Of a stretch of 50,547 nt of DNA, positions 17,909 through 27,080 are shown piece by piece (the first letter of the stretch is position 1; the number at the start of each line of letters is the position of its first letter). The notes beneath the pieces were generated by a model, which worked only from the letters and a program-made list of their open reading frames with translations, was not told where the DNA came from and ran no database searches. This DNA is from Lachnospiraceae bacterium (GTDB lineage Bacteria; Bacillota; Clostridia; Lachnospirales; Lachnospiraceae), in contig JAEEUR010000005.1 of the NCBI GenBank assembly GCA_016290595.1, positions 1 through 50,547 of the forward strand, given 5' to 3'. The translations under genes and the position numbers were made by a program.

Positions 17909-19732
17909 ATGGATATATTCAACGTGATCTCCCTGCTGGGCGGACTGGCCATGTTTTTATACGGAATGCGCCTGATGGGGGATTCCTTAAAAGAGAATTC
18001 CTCCGGCGCGCTGAAGACGGCCATGGAAAAGGTGACCAACAACCCGTTCAAGGCCTTTATTCTGGGCGTCCTGATCACGGCGCTGATCCAGTCTTCCACG
18101 GCCACGATCGTGATCACGGCCGGCCTTGTCGGCGCGGGGATCCTTTCCCTGCATCAGTCGCTGGGCATCATCATCGGAGCGAACGTCGGAACGACCGTTA
18201 CCGGCCAGATCATCCGTCTGCTGGACCTGGACGCCTCCGGCTCGTCCATCCTCCGCTTTTTCCAGCCCTCCACGCTGGCGCCTATCGCCATGATCATCGG
18301 CATGGTGCTGATCATGGGCAACTTCGTCCGGAATTCCCACTCGGTCGGCCGGATCGCCGTGGGCTTCGGGATCCTGTTCTCCGGTCTGCTGAACATGACC
18401 GGTGCGGTGACGTCCCTGGCAGAATCGGGGCTGGTGGAATCGCTTTTCTCCGGGCTGGGAGACCATCCTTTCCTCGGGTATCTGACCGGCGCCGGCGTCG
18501 CCTTCGTGCTGCAGAGCTCTTCGGCGACCATCGGTATCCTGCAGGCGTTCTCCGCCACGGGCCTGCTGAGCTTTAAATCGATCTATTCGGTCATCGTCGG
18601 CATCTATCTGGGCGACTGCGTGACCACGGCCATCGTCTGCTGGATCGGAGCCAAGGCGGAGGCCAAGCGGGTCGGCATCGTCAATATCCTGTTCAATTTA
18701 AGCGAAACTGTGCTGGTCCTCGCAGCGGTCACCCTGATCCACCGTTTCGGCGGGCTGAGCACCCTGTGGGACAAAACGGTCAATTCCGGCATGATTGCGA
18801 ATACCAATACGATATTCAACCTGGGCTGCGCGCTGCTGCTGTTCCCGCTGCTGAACACCTATGAGCGTATGAGCCGCCGGCTGGTCAAGGATGATCCGAT
18901 CCCCGATTCGAAGTACAAGGAAGAGCTGGATGCCCTGAACCCGGTCTTCTTCAACACGCCGGCGCTTGCCCTGAACAGCAGCTACAATGTCCTGCTGACG
19001 TCTTTCCTTTCCGCCCGCAGCAATATCGAGAAGTCCTTCCGGCTGCTGGAACACTACGATGAGCCGCTGCACAGGGAGATCCTCGCGGAAGAAGACGAGA
19101 TCGACCGGATGACGGACCGGATCAGCCGCTATACCGTAGAGCTGCTGCCGCATCTGCAGTTGAACAACCATGTATCGATCCTGAACCAGTATTACAAGGT
19201 GATGGCCGAGTTCGAGCGTCTGGGCGACCATGCGGTCAACATCGCGGACCAGGCGGCGACGCTGAACAAGAACAACACGAAGTTTTCGGTAACGGCCCTG
19301 TCCGAGCTGGCTGTGCTGGAAGCGGCCGTGATGGGGATCCTGGACGAAGCGGAGCAGTCCTTCAAGAAGCGCGACGTGGATGCCGCGCAGCGGATCGAAC
19401 CGATGGTGCAGGTGATCGCGGAGATCATTGCGGAACTGAAGAAGAACCATCTGCGGCGGATGAGCCGCGGGGAGTGCAACATCTATGCGGATTCGAGCTT
19501 TACCAACCTGATGAACGAATTCCGGCGTATCGCGGACATCTGCTCCAATATCGGCATCGCGACCATGGTCCGCGTGTATCCGGAGCTGGCCGACCACGAG
19601 CATCTTTATTTTGACAGCCTGCATCAGGGCGGCGATAAGCTGTTCAACGAGACCTATGAGCGGAACTACGCCCGGTATTTCTCCCTGCTCCGGAATCCGT
19701 CGGACGGCGCGCAGCCGGAGACGGGACGGTAA
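17909..19732 (+). CDS. Na/Pi cotransporter family protein with C-terminal PhoU-like domain
   Basis: GGLAMFLYGMRLMGDSLKENSSGALKTAMEKVTNNPFKAFILGVLITALIQSSTAT; repeated QSSSATIGIL; C-terminal helical PhoU-like region. ORF opens at 17786 but native start likely 17909. Confidence 0.93.
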   Translation: MDIFNVISLLGGLAMFLYGMRLMGDSLKENSSGALKTAMEKVTNNPFKAFILGVLITALIQSSTATIVITAGLVGAGILSLHQSLGIIIGANVGTTVTGQIIRLLDLDASGSSILRFFQPSTLAPIAMIIGMVLIMGNFVRNSHSVGRIAVGFGILFSGLLNMTGAVTSLAESGLVESLFSGLGDHPFLGYLTGAGVAFVLQSSSATIGILQAFSATGLLSFKSIYSVIVGIYLGDCVTTAIVCWIGAKAEAKRVGIVNILFNLSETVLVLAAVTLIHRFGGLSTLWDKTVNSGMIANTNTIFNLGCALLLFPLLNTYERMSRRLVKDDPIPDSKYKEELDALNPVFFNTPALALNSSYNVLLTSFLSARSNIEKSFRLLEHYDEPLHREILAEEDEIDRMTDRISRYTVELLPHLQLNNHVSILNQYYKVMAEFERLGDHAVNIADQAATLNKNNTKFSVTALSELAVLEAAVMGILDEAEQSFKKRDVDAAQRIEPMVQVIAEIIAELKKNHLRRMSRGECNIYADSSFTNLMNEFRRIADICSNIGIATMVRVYPELADHEHLYFDSLHQGGDKLFNETYERNYARYFSLLRNPSDGAQPETGR

Positions 19733-19750
19733 AAGATGGGGAAAAACAAG

Positions 19751-19779
19751 TTGACGCACAGAACCGATTATGCTATAGT
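19751..19779 (+). promoter_or_regulatory. Predicted promoter of tRNA-Thr
   Basis: TTGACG N17 TATAGT. Confidence 0.65.
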
Positions 19780-19816
19780 AGCCCGTGCCGGGTTTCGTCC
19801 GGTTGGGGTTTCAAAT

Positions 19817-19888
19817 GCCGATGTGGCTCAACGGCAGAGCAGCTGATTTGTAATCAGCAGGTTGCCGGTTCGAATCCGGCCATCGGCT
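19817..19888 (+). tRNA. tRNA-Thr (anticodon TGT)
   Basis: Cloverleaf: acceptor GCCGATG/CATCGGC, anticodon loop TTTGTAA, T-arm GCCGGTTCGAATCCGGC; CCA not encoded. Confidence 0.96.
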
Positions 19889-19940
19889 TTTTTTATTGCT
19901 CAGGCGGCAGAAACGGACGCCGGAAAGGCGAGGGCAGAAC

Positions 19941-20348
19941 ATGACGGAAGAATTCAGACAGGAAATGATGGAGAGAATGGACCGCGACGCGTTCAACCGG
20001 CTGCACGGATTCCGGCTGACGAAGCTGGAGGCCGGCCGCTCCGTGGTGGAGGTGGAGCTGACGCCTGCGCATATGAATATCTGGGGGCATCCGCACGGCG
20101 GGATCCTGTTTTCGCTGGCGGATATCGCCTGCGGAACAGCGACCCGCGCGCTCTGCGGCGGGCATACCGTAACGGCCTCCAGCAGCATCAACTATCTCTA
20201 CGCCAGCATGAACGCGAAAAGCCTCAGGGCGGAAGGGACCGTGATCAAGAAGGGGCACAGCCTGGTGGTCGTGCAGGCGGAGGTCTATGACAACGAGGAC
20301 AACCATCTGCTGACGGGGCAGTTCACGATGTATATTTCGCAGGAGTGA
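19941..20348 (+). CDS. PaaI-family hotdog thioesterase
   Basis: MNIWGHPHGGILFSLADIACGTATRAL hotdog motif. Confidence 0.88.
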   Translation: MTEEFRQEMMERMDRDAFNRLHGFRLTKLEAGRSVVEVELTPAHMNIWGHPHGGILFSLADIACGTATRALCGGHTVTASSSINYLYASMNAKSLRAEGTVIKKGHSLVVVQAEVYDNEDNHLLTGQFTMYISQE

Positions 20349-20358
20349 TAGCATTCCG

Positions 20359-20387
20359 TTGCCTTTTCGGACAGAAAAAGGTATAAT
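20359..20387 (+). promoter_or_regulatory. Predicted promoter of gmk-like/holB/ricT operon
   Basis: TTGCCT N17 TATAAT. Confidence 0.55.
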
Positions 20388-20414
20388 TAATCGGAAAAGG
20401 ACAGGAAAGCTCAG

Positions 20415-21008
20415 ATGTCAGGCAAGATCTTTTATATCATAGGCCCCAGCGCTTCGGGCAAGGACTCTCTGGCCAGGGCGCTGCTGGCGGCGTTCTCCGG
20501 ACAGTTGAAGCCGGTGATCATGAGCACCACGCGGCCGATCCGCAGCGGAGAAGTGGAGGGAGAGGAGTATCATTTCATCTCCCGGGACAGCTTTGAGCAG
20601 CTGGAGAAGGCCGGAAAGGTGATCGAAGCCAGGACCTATCAAACGGTCCACGGGCCCTGGACCTATGCGACGGTGGACGACGGCAGCATCGATCTGGCGC
20701 AGCAGTCGTATCTGGCCGTAGGGACGCTGGAATCGTACCGCAAGACGGCGGCCTATTTCGGCAGAGAGAGGGTCGTTCCGCTGTATATCGAACTGGATAA
20801 GGGCCTTCGGCTTTCCCGCGCCTTAAAGCGCGAGCGCAGCCAGAAGGAGCCGAAATACGCGGAGATGTGCCGGCGCTTTCTAGCGGACGAGCAGGATTTC
20901 TCGGACGAGAAGGTGGCGGCCTGCCATTTCCCGCGCGTTTACGTCAACAATGACTTCTATGCCTGCCTGGAAGCGATGAAGGAAACGGTGGAAAAGGGAC
21001 TTTTATGA
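20415..21008 (+). CDS. Guanylate kinase-like P-loop protein
   Basis: GPSASGKDSLARALL Walker A; STTRPIRSGEVEGEEYHFISRDSFEQL Gmk-like motif. Confidence 0.8.
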   Translation: MSGKIFYIIGPSASGKDSLARALLAAFSGQLKPVIMSTTRPIRSGEVEGEEYHFISRDSFEQLEKAGKVIEARTYQTVHGPWTYATVDDGSIDLAQQSYLAVGTLESYRKTAAYFGRERVVPLYIELDKGLRLSRALKRERSQKEPKYAEMCRRFLADEQDFSDEKVAACHFPRVYVNNDFYACLEAMKETVEKGLL

Positions 21009-21874
21009 ACCGCGCGGAGCAGTTTTTCAGAAACGTGATCGCCCGCGGGGAGCTGGGACACGCCTATCTGATCGAGGCGGAAAGCGACGCGGCGGCTTTT
21101 GAGGCGGCCCGGACGGCGGCCCGTCTGGCTCAGTGCGAGGAGGGAAACGGCTGCGGACGCTGCCGCTCCTGCCGGGCGTTTGAGAGCGGAAACCACCCTG
21201 ATATCATCACGCTGACCCGCGCGAAGGAGCAGTACGGAGTCGGAGAAGTGCGGGAGCAGCTGGTGGAGGACATCATGATCCGCCCCTACAGCTTTCCGCG
21301 CAAGGTCTATCTGCTCCCGGAGGCGCAGAGACTGAATGCGGCGTCGCAGAACGCGATCCTGAAAACGCTGGAAGAACCGCCGGTCTACGGCCTGATCCTC
21401 CTTTCGGCCAGCAACCGAAACGCCCTTCTTCCGACGGTCCTGTCCCGGCTGGTGATCCTGAACGCGGACGAAGAAGTGCCCGAGGGGGAAGAAGATACGG
21501 CCGGCGAGGCGGAAGAAAAACTGCTGACGCTGCTGCGCCGCATCGAATATGCCGGGGCTGTGGAACTGAGCGGACTGACGGAGACCTTCAAAAAGGACGG
21601 CCTTGCGCCGGAGGAGTTTCTGACGGTGACGGAAAAATGCGTCAGGGACCTGTATCTGGCCAGGGGCGGTGTGAAAGAAGGCTTTTTCTATCCGCAGCTG
21701 GAGGAAAAAACGCGGGAACGGGCCGCCGCACTGGACGATGCGAAGCTGGCGGCGCTCTGGCAGGCGCTGGGAGAGGCGAAAAAACGGCTCAAGAGCAACG
21801 TCAATCCTTCCATGGTACTGGAAGTTCTCTGTCTGAAATTCAGGCAGATCATCATAGAAAGCAAGGAGAAATAA
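21005..21874 (+). CDS. holB: DNA polymerase III subunit delta prime
   Basis: GHAYLIEAES, zinc Cys cluster CEEGNGCGRCRSCRAF, NAILKTLEEPP. Confidence 0.9.
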   Translation: MNRAEQFFRNVIARGELGHAYLIEAESDAAAFEAARTAARLAQCEEGNGCGRCRSCRAFESGNHPDIITLTRAKEQYGVGEVREQLVEDIMIRPYSFPRKVYLLPEAQRLNAASQNAILKTLEEPPVYGLILLSASNRNALLPTVLSRLVILNADEEVPEGEEDTAGEAEEKLLTLLRRIEYAGAVELSGLTETFKKDGLAPEEFLTVTEKCVRDLYLARGGVKEGFFYPQLEEKTRERAAALDDAKLAALWQALGEAKKRLKSNVNPSMVLEVLCLKFRQIIIESKEK

Positions 21875-21875
21875 A

Positions 21876-22799
21876 ATGCAGATCGTAGGAGTGCGCTTCC
21901 GGCGCGCCGGGAAAATACATGAATATCTGGGAAACGGCCAGGAAATGGCCCGCAACAGGCGGGTGATCGCCGAGGCCACCTGGGGCAACGAGATCGGGAC
22001 CGTCGTATACGTTAAGGAGGTCGAAAGCCTGCCGGAGGATAAGGCCGGATTAAAGCCGGTCATCCGCCTGGCTACCGCGGAGGACCTGGAAAAGGAAGGC
22101 AGAAACCGCGAAAAAGAGGCCAATGCCTATAAGATCTGTGAGGAAAAGATCGCCAAGCACGGCCTGGCCATGAAGCTGGTGGCGGTCGAATACACCTTCG
22201 ACAACAACAAGATCCTGTTTTACTTTACCGCGGACAACCGGGTGGATTTCCGTGAGCTGGTCAAGGATCTGGCTTCCGTTTTCCACACGCGGATCGAGCT
22301 GCGGCAGATCGGTGTGCGGGACGAGACGAAGATCCTGGGCGGCGTCGGCGTCTGCGGGCGCATCCTCTGCTGCCACAGCTATTTAAGCGAGTTTCAGCCG
22401 GTCTCGATCCGTATGGCCAAGGAGCAGAACCTGTCCTTAAATCCCTCCAAGATCTCGGGCATCTGCGGGCGTCTCATGTGCTGCCTGAATAACGAACAGG
22501 CGACCTACGAATACCTGAACAGCCGCCTGCCCGGCCTGGGCGACACCGTCACCATCCGGAAGGATGGGACGCGGGGCACGGTCCAGAGCGTCAACGTTCT
22601 GCGCCAGACCGTTAAGGTGCTGGTGAACGCCGGCGACGACGATACGGACGTGCGGGACTGCGCGGTGGAGGACCTGAGTTTCAATCCCCGGCATCGGAAG
22701 GGGAAAATGAAGCTCAGCGCCGAGGAAATGAAGGAAATGAAGGATCTTCAGGTCCTGGAGCAGAAGGAAAAGCATGCCGAAGGCTCAAAACTGGAATGA
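21876..22799 (+). CDS. ricT: PSP1-domain stage 0 sporulation/RicT (YaaT) protein
   Basis: VGVRFRRAGKIHEY; RIELRQIGVRDETKILGGVGVCGRILCCHSYL; ISGICGRLMCCLNNEQATYEYL. Confidence 0.93.
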   Translation: MQIVGVRFRRAGKIHEYLGNGQEMARNRRVIAEATWGNEIGTVVYVKEVESLPEDKAGLKPVIRLATAEDLEKEGRNREKEANAYKICEEKIAKHGLAMKLVAVEYTFDNNKILFYFTADNRVDFRELVKDLASVFHTRIELRQIGVRDETKILGGVGVCGRILCCHSYLSEFQPVSIRMAKEQNLSLNPSKISGICGRLMCCLNNEQATYEYLNSRLPGLGDTVTIRKDGTRGTVQSVNVLRQTVKVLVNAGDDDTDVRDCAVEDLSFNPRHRKGKMKLSAEEMKEMKDLQVLEQKEKHAEGSKLE

Positions 22800-23583
22800 T
22801 GAACAGGTGTTATCGCTGAAAGAAGGCGAGCGTCTGGATGAACTGGGACGGAAGGGCTATCGTATCATACAGAATACGAAGACCTTCTGTTTTGGGATAG
22901 ATGCGGTCCTTCTGGCGGATTTCGCGCGGATCCCGGGACGCGGCCGGGTGGCGGACCTGGGCTGCGGCAGCGGGATCCTGCCGCTTCTTCTGGCTGCCCG
23001 GGACAAGGGAAAAAGCTTTACGGGGATCGAGATCCAGCCGGAGCAGGCGGAACTGGCCCGCCGCAACATGGCGCTGAACGGTCTGTCGGAGCGCTGCCGG
23101 ATCCTGACGGCTGACCTGAAGGATCTGTCGGCGCTGCCGGATCCCGGCAGCTTTGACGCGGTGGTCTCGAATCCCCCGTATATGAAGAAAAACGCCGGCC
23201 TGCTGAACTCGGACAGCGCCAAGGCAGTCGCGAGGCACGAGATCTGCTGCGAGCTGCCGGACGTCCTGAAGGCGGCCGCGCAGCTCCTGAAAGCCGGCGG
23301 CAGTTTCTTTATGGTTTACCGCTGCTGGCGCCTGGCGGAACTGCTGGCCCTCCTGCCGGGGGCCGGACTGGCCGCCAAGCGGATGCGGCTCGTTTACTCG
23401 TCGGCGGATTCGGAGGGCGAGCTGGTGCTGCTGGAAGCCCGGAAGGGCAGCGCGGAAGGGCTGACGGTCCTGCCGCCGTTAATGATCTATGAAAGCCCCG
23501 GCGTATACAGCCGGGAGATCCGGCAGATCTACCGGGAAGACCCGGCCATGTCGAAGGAACAGGACGGAGAGGAGCAGGAATGA
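22774..23583 (+). CDS. tRNA1(Val) (adenine(37)-N6)-methyltransferase-like
   Basis: SAM motif VADLGCGSGILPLLLA; catalytic NPPY (VVSNPPYMKK). Confidence 0.88.
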   Translation: MPKAQNWNDEQVLSLKEGERLDELGRKGYRIIQNTKTFCFGIDAVLLADFARIPGRGRVADLGCGSGILPLLLAARDKGKSFTGIEIQPEQAELARRNMALNGLSERCRILTADLKDLSALPDPGSFDAVVSNPPYMKKNAGLLNSDSAKAVARHEICCELPDVLKAAAQLLKAGGSFFMVYRCWRLAELLALLPGAGLAAKRMRLVYSSADSEGELVLLEARKGSAEGLTVLPPLMIYESPGVYSREIRQIYREDPAMSKEQDGEEQE

Positions 23584-24440
23584 CGGGGGGGACCCTATAC
23601 ATATGCGCAACGCCGATCGGCAATCTGCAGGATATTTCGGCCAGGGTGCTGGATACGCTGCGGGAGGCGGATCTGATCGCGGCGGAGGATACCCGGCACA
23701 GTCTGGGCCTTTTAACGCACTATGATATCCGCAGGCCGATGATCAGCTACCATGAACACAATAAGTACGAGCGGGCGCAGGAGATCGTCGGACGGCTGCT
23801 GGCGGGGGAGAACGTCGCGCTGATTACGGATGCCGGAACGCCGGTCATTTCCGATCCGGGCGAGGTCCTGGTGAAGGCAGCCCGCGAAGCCGGGATCCCG
23901 GTGACCTCTCTGCCCGGTCCCTGTGCGCTGATCACGGCGCTGACGCTGTCCGGCCTGCCGGCTAGACGCTTCGTTTTCGAAGGCTTCCTGCCGATGGATA
24001 AGAAGGAAAGGCGTCAGGTGCTGGAGGATCTGACGCATCAGCGCCGGACGATGATCCTTTACGAGGCGCCGCACCGCCTGCGCAGGACCCTGGAGGAACT
24101 GTCGGAAGCGCTGGGAAGAGACAGAAAAATCTGCCTGTGCCGCGAGCTGACAAAGATCCACGAGGAGGCGCCGCTGATGACGCTGGACGAAGCGGCCGCC
24201 CTGTATAAGGAGACGGAGCCGCGGGGCGAATACGTGCTGGTGCTGGAGGGAAGGTCCGAAGAGGCCGTGGAGGCTGAGCGCAGCGCCCTCTGGGAGAGCA
24301 GGACGCCGGCGGAACATCTGGAGGATTTCATGGCGCAGGGGCTTACAAAAAAAGAGGCCATGAAAGCCATGGCCCTGCGGTTCGGGATCAGCAAGAGCGA
24401 GATATACAGTCTTATCAATAAACAGGCAATCGATAAATAA
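23580..24440 (+). CDS. rsmI: 16S rRNA (cytidine(1402)-2'-O)-methyltransferase
   Basis: LYICATPIGNLQDISARVLDTLREADLIAAEDTRHS; DAGTPVISDPGEVLVKAAREAGIPV. Confidence 0.95.
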   Translation: MTGGTLYICATPIGNLQDISARVLDTLREADLIAAEDTRHSLGLLTHYDIRRPMISYHEHNKYERAQEIVGRLLAGENVALITDAGTPVISDPGEVLVKAAREAGIPVTSLPGPCALITALTLSGLPARRFVFEGFLPMDKKERRQVLEDLTHQRRTMILYEAPHRLRRTLEELSEALGRDRKICLCRELTKIHEEAPLMTLDEAAALYKETEPRGEYVLVLEGRSEEAVEAERSALWESRTPAEHLEDFMAQGLTKKEAMKAMALRFGISKSEIYSLINKQAIDK

Positions 24441-24450
24441 GCAGGAAATC

Positions 24451-24479
24451 AAAAGCGGAGCCTTTGGCTCCGCTTTTTT
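24451..24479 (+). terminator. Rho-independent terminator after rsmI (may be bidirectional)
   Basis: AAAGCGGAGCC-ttt-GGCTCCGCTTTTTT. Confidence 0.85.
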
Positions 24480-24515
24480 ACGTCCTTCCGCCGTATATCC
24501 GGCGGAATCCGGCGT

Positions 24516-24914
24516 TTATTCTCTGGTATGGAGAAGCTTCTGCAGCTCCCGCTCGTGGCGGGAATTGGCGGCGATCAGAGCAGAGAGCTCGTCAGCGCCT
24601 TTCGGAACGTCCTTGAAGGAAAAGCAGGTGGCGAAATCGTAGCCTTCCTTGTGATAATGCGACGAATCGATATTGTAGCTCTGAGACTGCGGCCGGGAAG
24701 CGGTCTGCGTGCTCCGGGAATAGGAGGCGTTCGTGCTCTGGTAGCCCGAGCTGCTCCGGTAATTTGCGCTTGACTGCGGCCGGTTGGAAGAGGCGTAGCG
24801 GGGATCATTCTGGGAACGGTTCTTCTGCTCCTCCTCTTTTTGCTTTGCTTTCTTTCTGGCGCTGAAGAAGATCAGCAGATAAAGAATAATAAATATGACA
24901 AATACGGGCTGCAC
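24516..24914 (-). CDS. Hypothetical protein with N-terminal TM helix and Ser/Tyr/Gln-rich linker
   Basis: MQPVFVIFIILYLLIFFSARKKAKQKEEEQ, then low-complexity segment and a short C-terminal domain. Confidence 0.65.
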   Translation of the reverse strand: MQPVFVIFIILYLLIFFSARKKAKQKEEEQKNRSQNDPRYASSNRPQSSANYRSSSGYQSTNASYSRSTQTASRPQSQSYNIDSSHYHKEGYDFATCFSFKDVPKGADELSALIAANSRHERELQKLLHTRE

Positions 24915-24965
24915 GGTTTTGTCTCCTTTCTGTCGGTTCGGTCCGGTCGGTCCCCGGGAAGTGTC

Positions 24966-26840
24966 TTATTTCAGGCGGAGGACGGCGATCCCGTAGCCTT
25001 TTAACGGGTAAGCCAGGCTGTGCGGCTTGCCGTCGCATTCGCTCTCTTCGGAACGGATGACGGTCCGCGTGGCCGGCGTCTTGTAAAAGCCGTGGGTCTC
25101 GTCCAGCAGCACCTCGTACTGACCGGCTGCCGGCAGGCCGACACGGTAATCCGGACGGTCCACGGGGGTAAAGTTGATGACGAAGACCAGCGGATGCCGG
25201 CGTCTGCGGGCATAGCGGCAGAAGCTGAAAATGCTCCGGTCCGCGTCGTCCGCGTTGATCCATTCGAAGCCGTCGAAGCCTTCGTCCATGGAATACATGG
25301 CCGGATAGCGGCGGTACAGGGTCAGAAGACCGTGGAAGAATTCCTGCAGGGCGTGGTTGCGGTCGTCGGCCAGCATGAACCAGTCGATCTCGCGGTCCTC
25401 GCACCATTCGCGGCGCTGGCCGAATTCCTGACCCATGAACAGCAGCTTTTTGCCGGGGTGCCCCATAAAGAAGGCGTAGGCCGCCTTCAGGCAGGCATAT
25501 TTCTGGTTTTCGTCGCCGGGCATCTTTTCCCAGAGCGAACGCTTCAGGTGCACGACCTCGTCGTGGGAGAGCACCAGGATAAAGTGCTCGGCCGAGCTGT
25601 AGGTCATGGCGAAGGTCATCTTGTTGTGGTGGTATTTCCGGAAGATCGGATCCTGCTCCATGTATTCCAGGAAGTCGTGCATCCAGCCCATGTTCCACTT
25701 GTAGTCAAAGCCGAGGCCGCCCTCTGTGGGCGCGTGCGTCACGCTCGGCCAGGCGGTGCTTTCCTCCGCAATCGTGATCACCCCGGGGCAGCGCTCGTGG
25801 ATGATGCTGTTCAGATGCCGGAAGAATTCGATAGACTCCAGATTTTCCCGCCCGCCGTAGATGTTGGGGCAGTATTCCCCTTCCCGGCGCCCGTAATCCA
25901 GATACAGCATGGAGGCCACCGCGTCGGTGCGCAGGCCGTCGATGTGGTATTCCTTCAGCCAGTACAGCGCGTTGGCGATCAGGAAATTCGAGACCTGCGG
26001 ACGTCCGAGGTCGAAGATCTTGGTGCCCCACTGGGCGTGCTCGCCGCGCCGGGGATCCGCGTATTCGTAGAGAGGCGCTCCGTCGAACAGCGCCAGACCG
26101 TGGGCATCCCGCGGGAAGTGCGCCGGCACCCAGTCCAGGATGACGCCGATGCCCCGCTGGTGCATCTGGTCCACAAAATATTTAAAGTCGTCGGGATTCC
26201 CGTGCCGGGAGGTGGGGGCGTAGTACCCGGTGACCTGATAACCCCAGGAGGCATCCAGCGGATATTCGGAGATCCCGATCAGCTCCACGTGGGTATAGCC
26301 CATATACTGCACGTAGCCGCCCAGGCGGTCCGCCAGTTCCCGATAGGAGTAGTAGCTGGGATCCGCGCCGGGATGACGCATCCAGGACGCCAGCTGGCAT
26401 TCGTAAATGGCCAGCGGGGCGTGCGGGCCGGCATGGCTGCGTTTTGCATCCTGCCAGGCCTGATCCTGAAACTCGTAGTCCGACACGAACAGGCGGGAAG
26501 CCGTCCCGGGCCGCAGCTCGGCATGGCAGGCGTACGGATCCGCTTTCAGCAGATGCTTGCGCTCCTGCGTCAGGATGTCGTATTTATACAGCTGTCCCGG
26601 CTTCGCCTCGGGAATAAAACAGGCAAAAATGCCGGAATTTTCGATCAGCATCATGGGATTTCTGGCGTTGTTCCAGCCGTTGAAATCGCCGACGACGGAC
26701 ACGGACAGGGCGTGCGGCGCCCAGACCGCAAAAGAAAAACCGGAAACGCCGCCCACCTCGGTCAGATGAGCCCCGAGTTTTTGATAGATCTCGTAGTGCG
26801 TTCCTCTTCCAAATAAATAAGTATCTAATTCTGAAATCAT
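24966..26840 (-). CDS. glgB: 1,4-alpha-glucan branching enzyme
   Basis: VGDFNGWNNARNPM; GVILDWVPAHFPRDAHGL; DGLRTDAVASMLYLDYGR; LSHDEVVHLKRSLWEKMPGDE. Confidence 0.95.
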   Translation of the reverse strand: MISELDTYLFGRGTHYEIYQKLGAHLTEVGGVSGFSFAVWAPHALSVSVVGDFNGWNNARNPMMLIENSGIFACFIPEAKPGQLYKYDILTQERKHLLKADPYACHAELRPGTASRLFVSDYEFQDQAWQDAKRSHAGPHAPLAIYECQLASWMRHPGADPSYYSYRELADRLGGYVQYMGYTHVELIGISEYPLDASWGYQVTGYYAPTSRHGNPDDFKYFVDQMHQRGIGVILDWVPAHFPRDAHGLALFDGAPLYEYADPRRGEHAQWGTKIFDLGRPQVSNFLIANALYWLKEYHIDGLRTDAVASMLYLDYGRREGEYCPNIYGGRENLESIEFFRHLNSIIHERCPGVITIAEESTAWPSVTHAPTEGGLGFDYKWNMGWMHDFLEYMEQDPIFRKYHHNKMTFAMTYSSAEHFILVLSHDEVVHLKRSLWEKMPGDENQKYACLKAAYAFFMGHPGKKLLFMGQEFGQRREWCEDREIDWFMLADDRNHALQEFFHGLLTLYRRYPAMYSMDEGFDGFEWINADDADRSIFSFCRYARRRRHPLVFVINFTPVDRPDYRVGLPAAGQYEVLLDETHGFYKTPATRTVIRSEESECDGKPHSLAYPLKGYGIAVLRLK

Positions 26841-26947
26841 AGATCGCTCCTTGTTACACCCATATGATAGCAGAAAAGCGCCCGAAGGTAAAGAGCGGCT
26901 TTAAGAAAAAACGGAAAAGTCGGGATGAAAAAAGAGAAAATGGCTAC

Positions 26948-26957
26948 GAAACGTTTC
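26948..26957. promoter_or_regulatory. Palindrome GAAACGTTTC, cre-like candidate
   Basis: Perfect 10-bp palindrome between divergent glgB and Tad operon. Confidence 0.25.
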
Positions 26958-26968
26958 CCCCGGAAGTC

Positions 26969-26998
26969 TTGACAAAAGCAGGCGGCAGGCCGCATAAT
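26969..26998 (+). promoter_or_regulatory. Predicted promoter of the Tad locus
   Basis: TTGACA N18 CATAAT. Confidence 0.55.
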
Positions 26999-27080
26999 GA
27001 ACGCGTCTGATCTTTTTTGAATCCCCATTGAATTGAATAATACGCTGCGGCAGAGGATCTCTGCCGGAAAGGAACCTGCC

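Noticed and set aside
25020-26816. 598-aa + strand ORF
   Set aside because: Fully antisense to glgB, which has clear catalytic motifs; long antisense ORFs are expected in GC-rich coding DNA.
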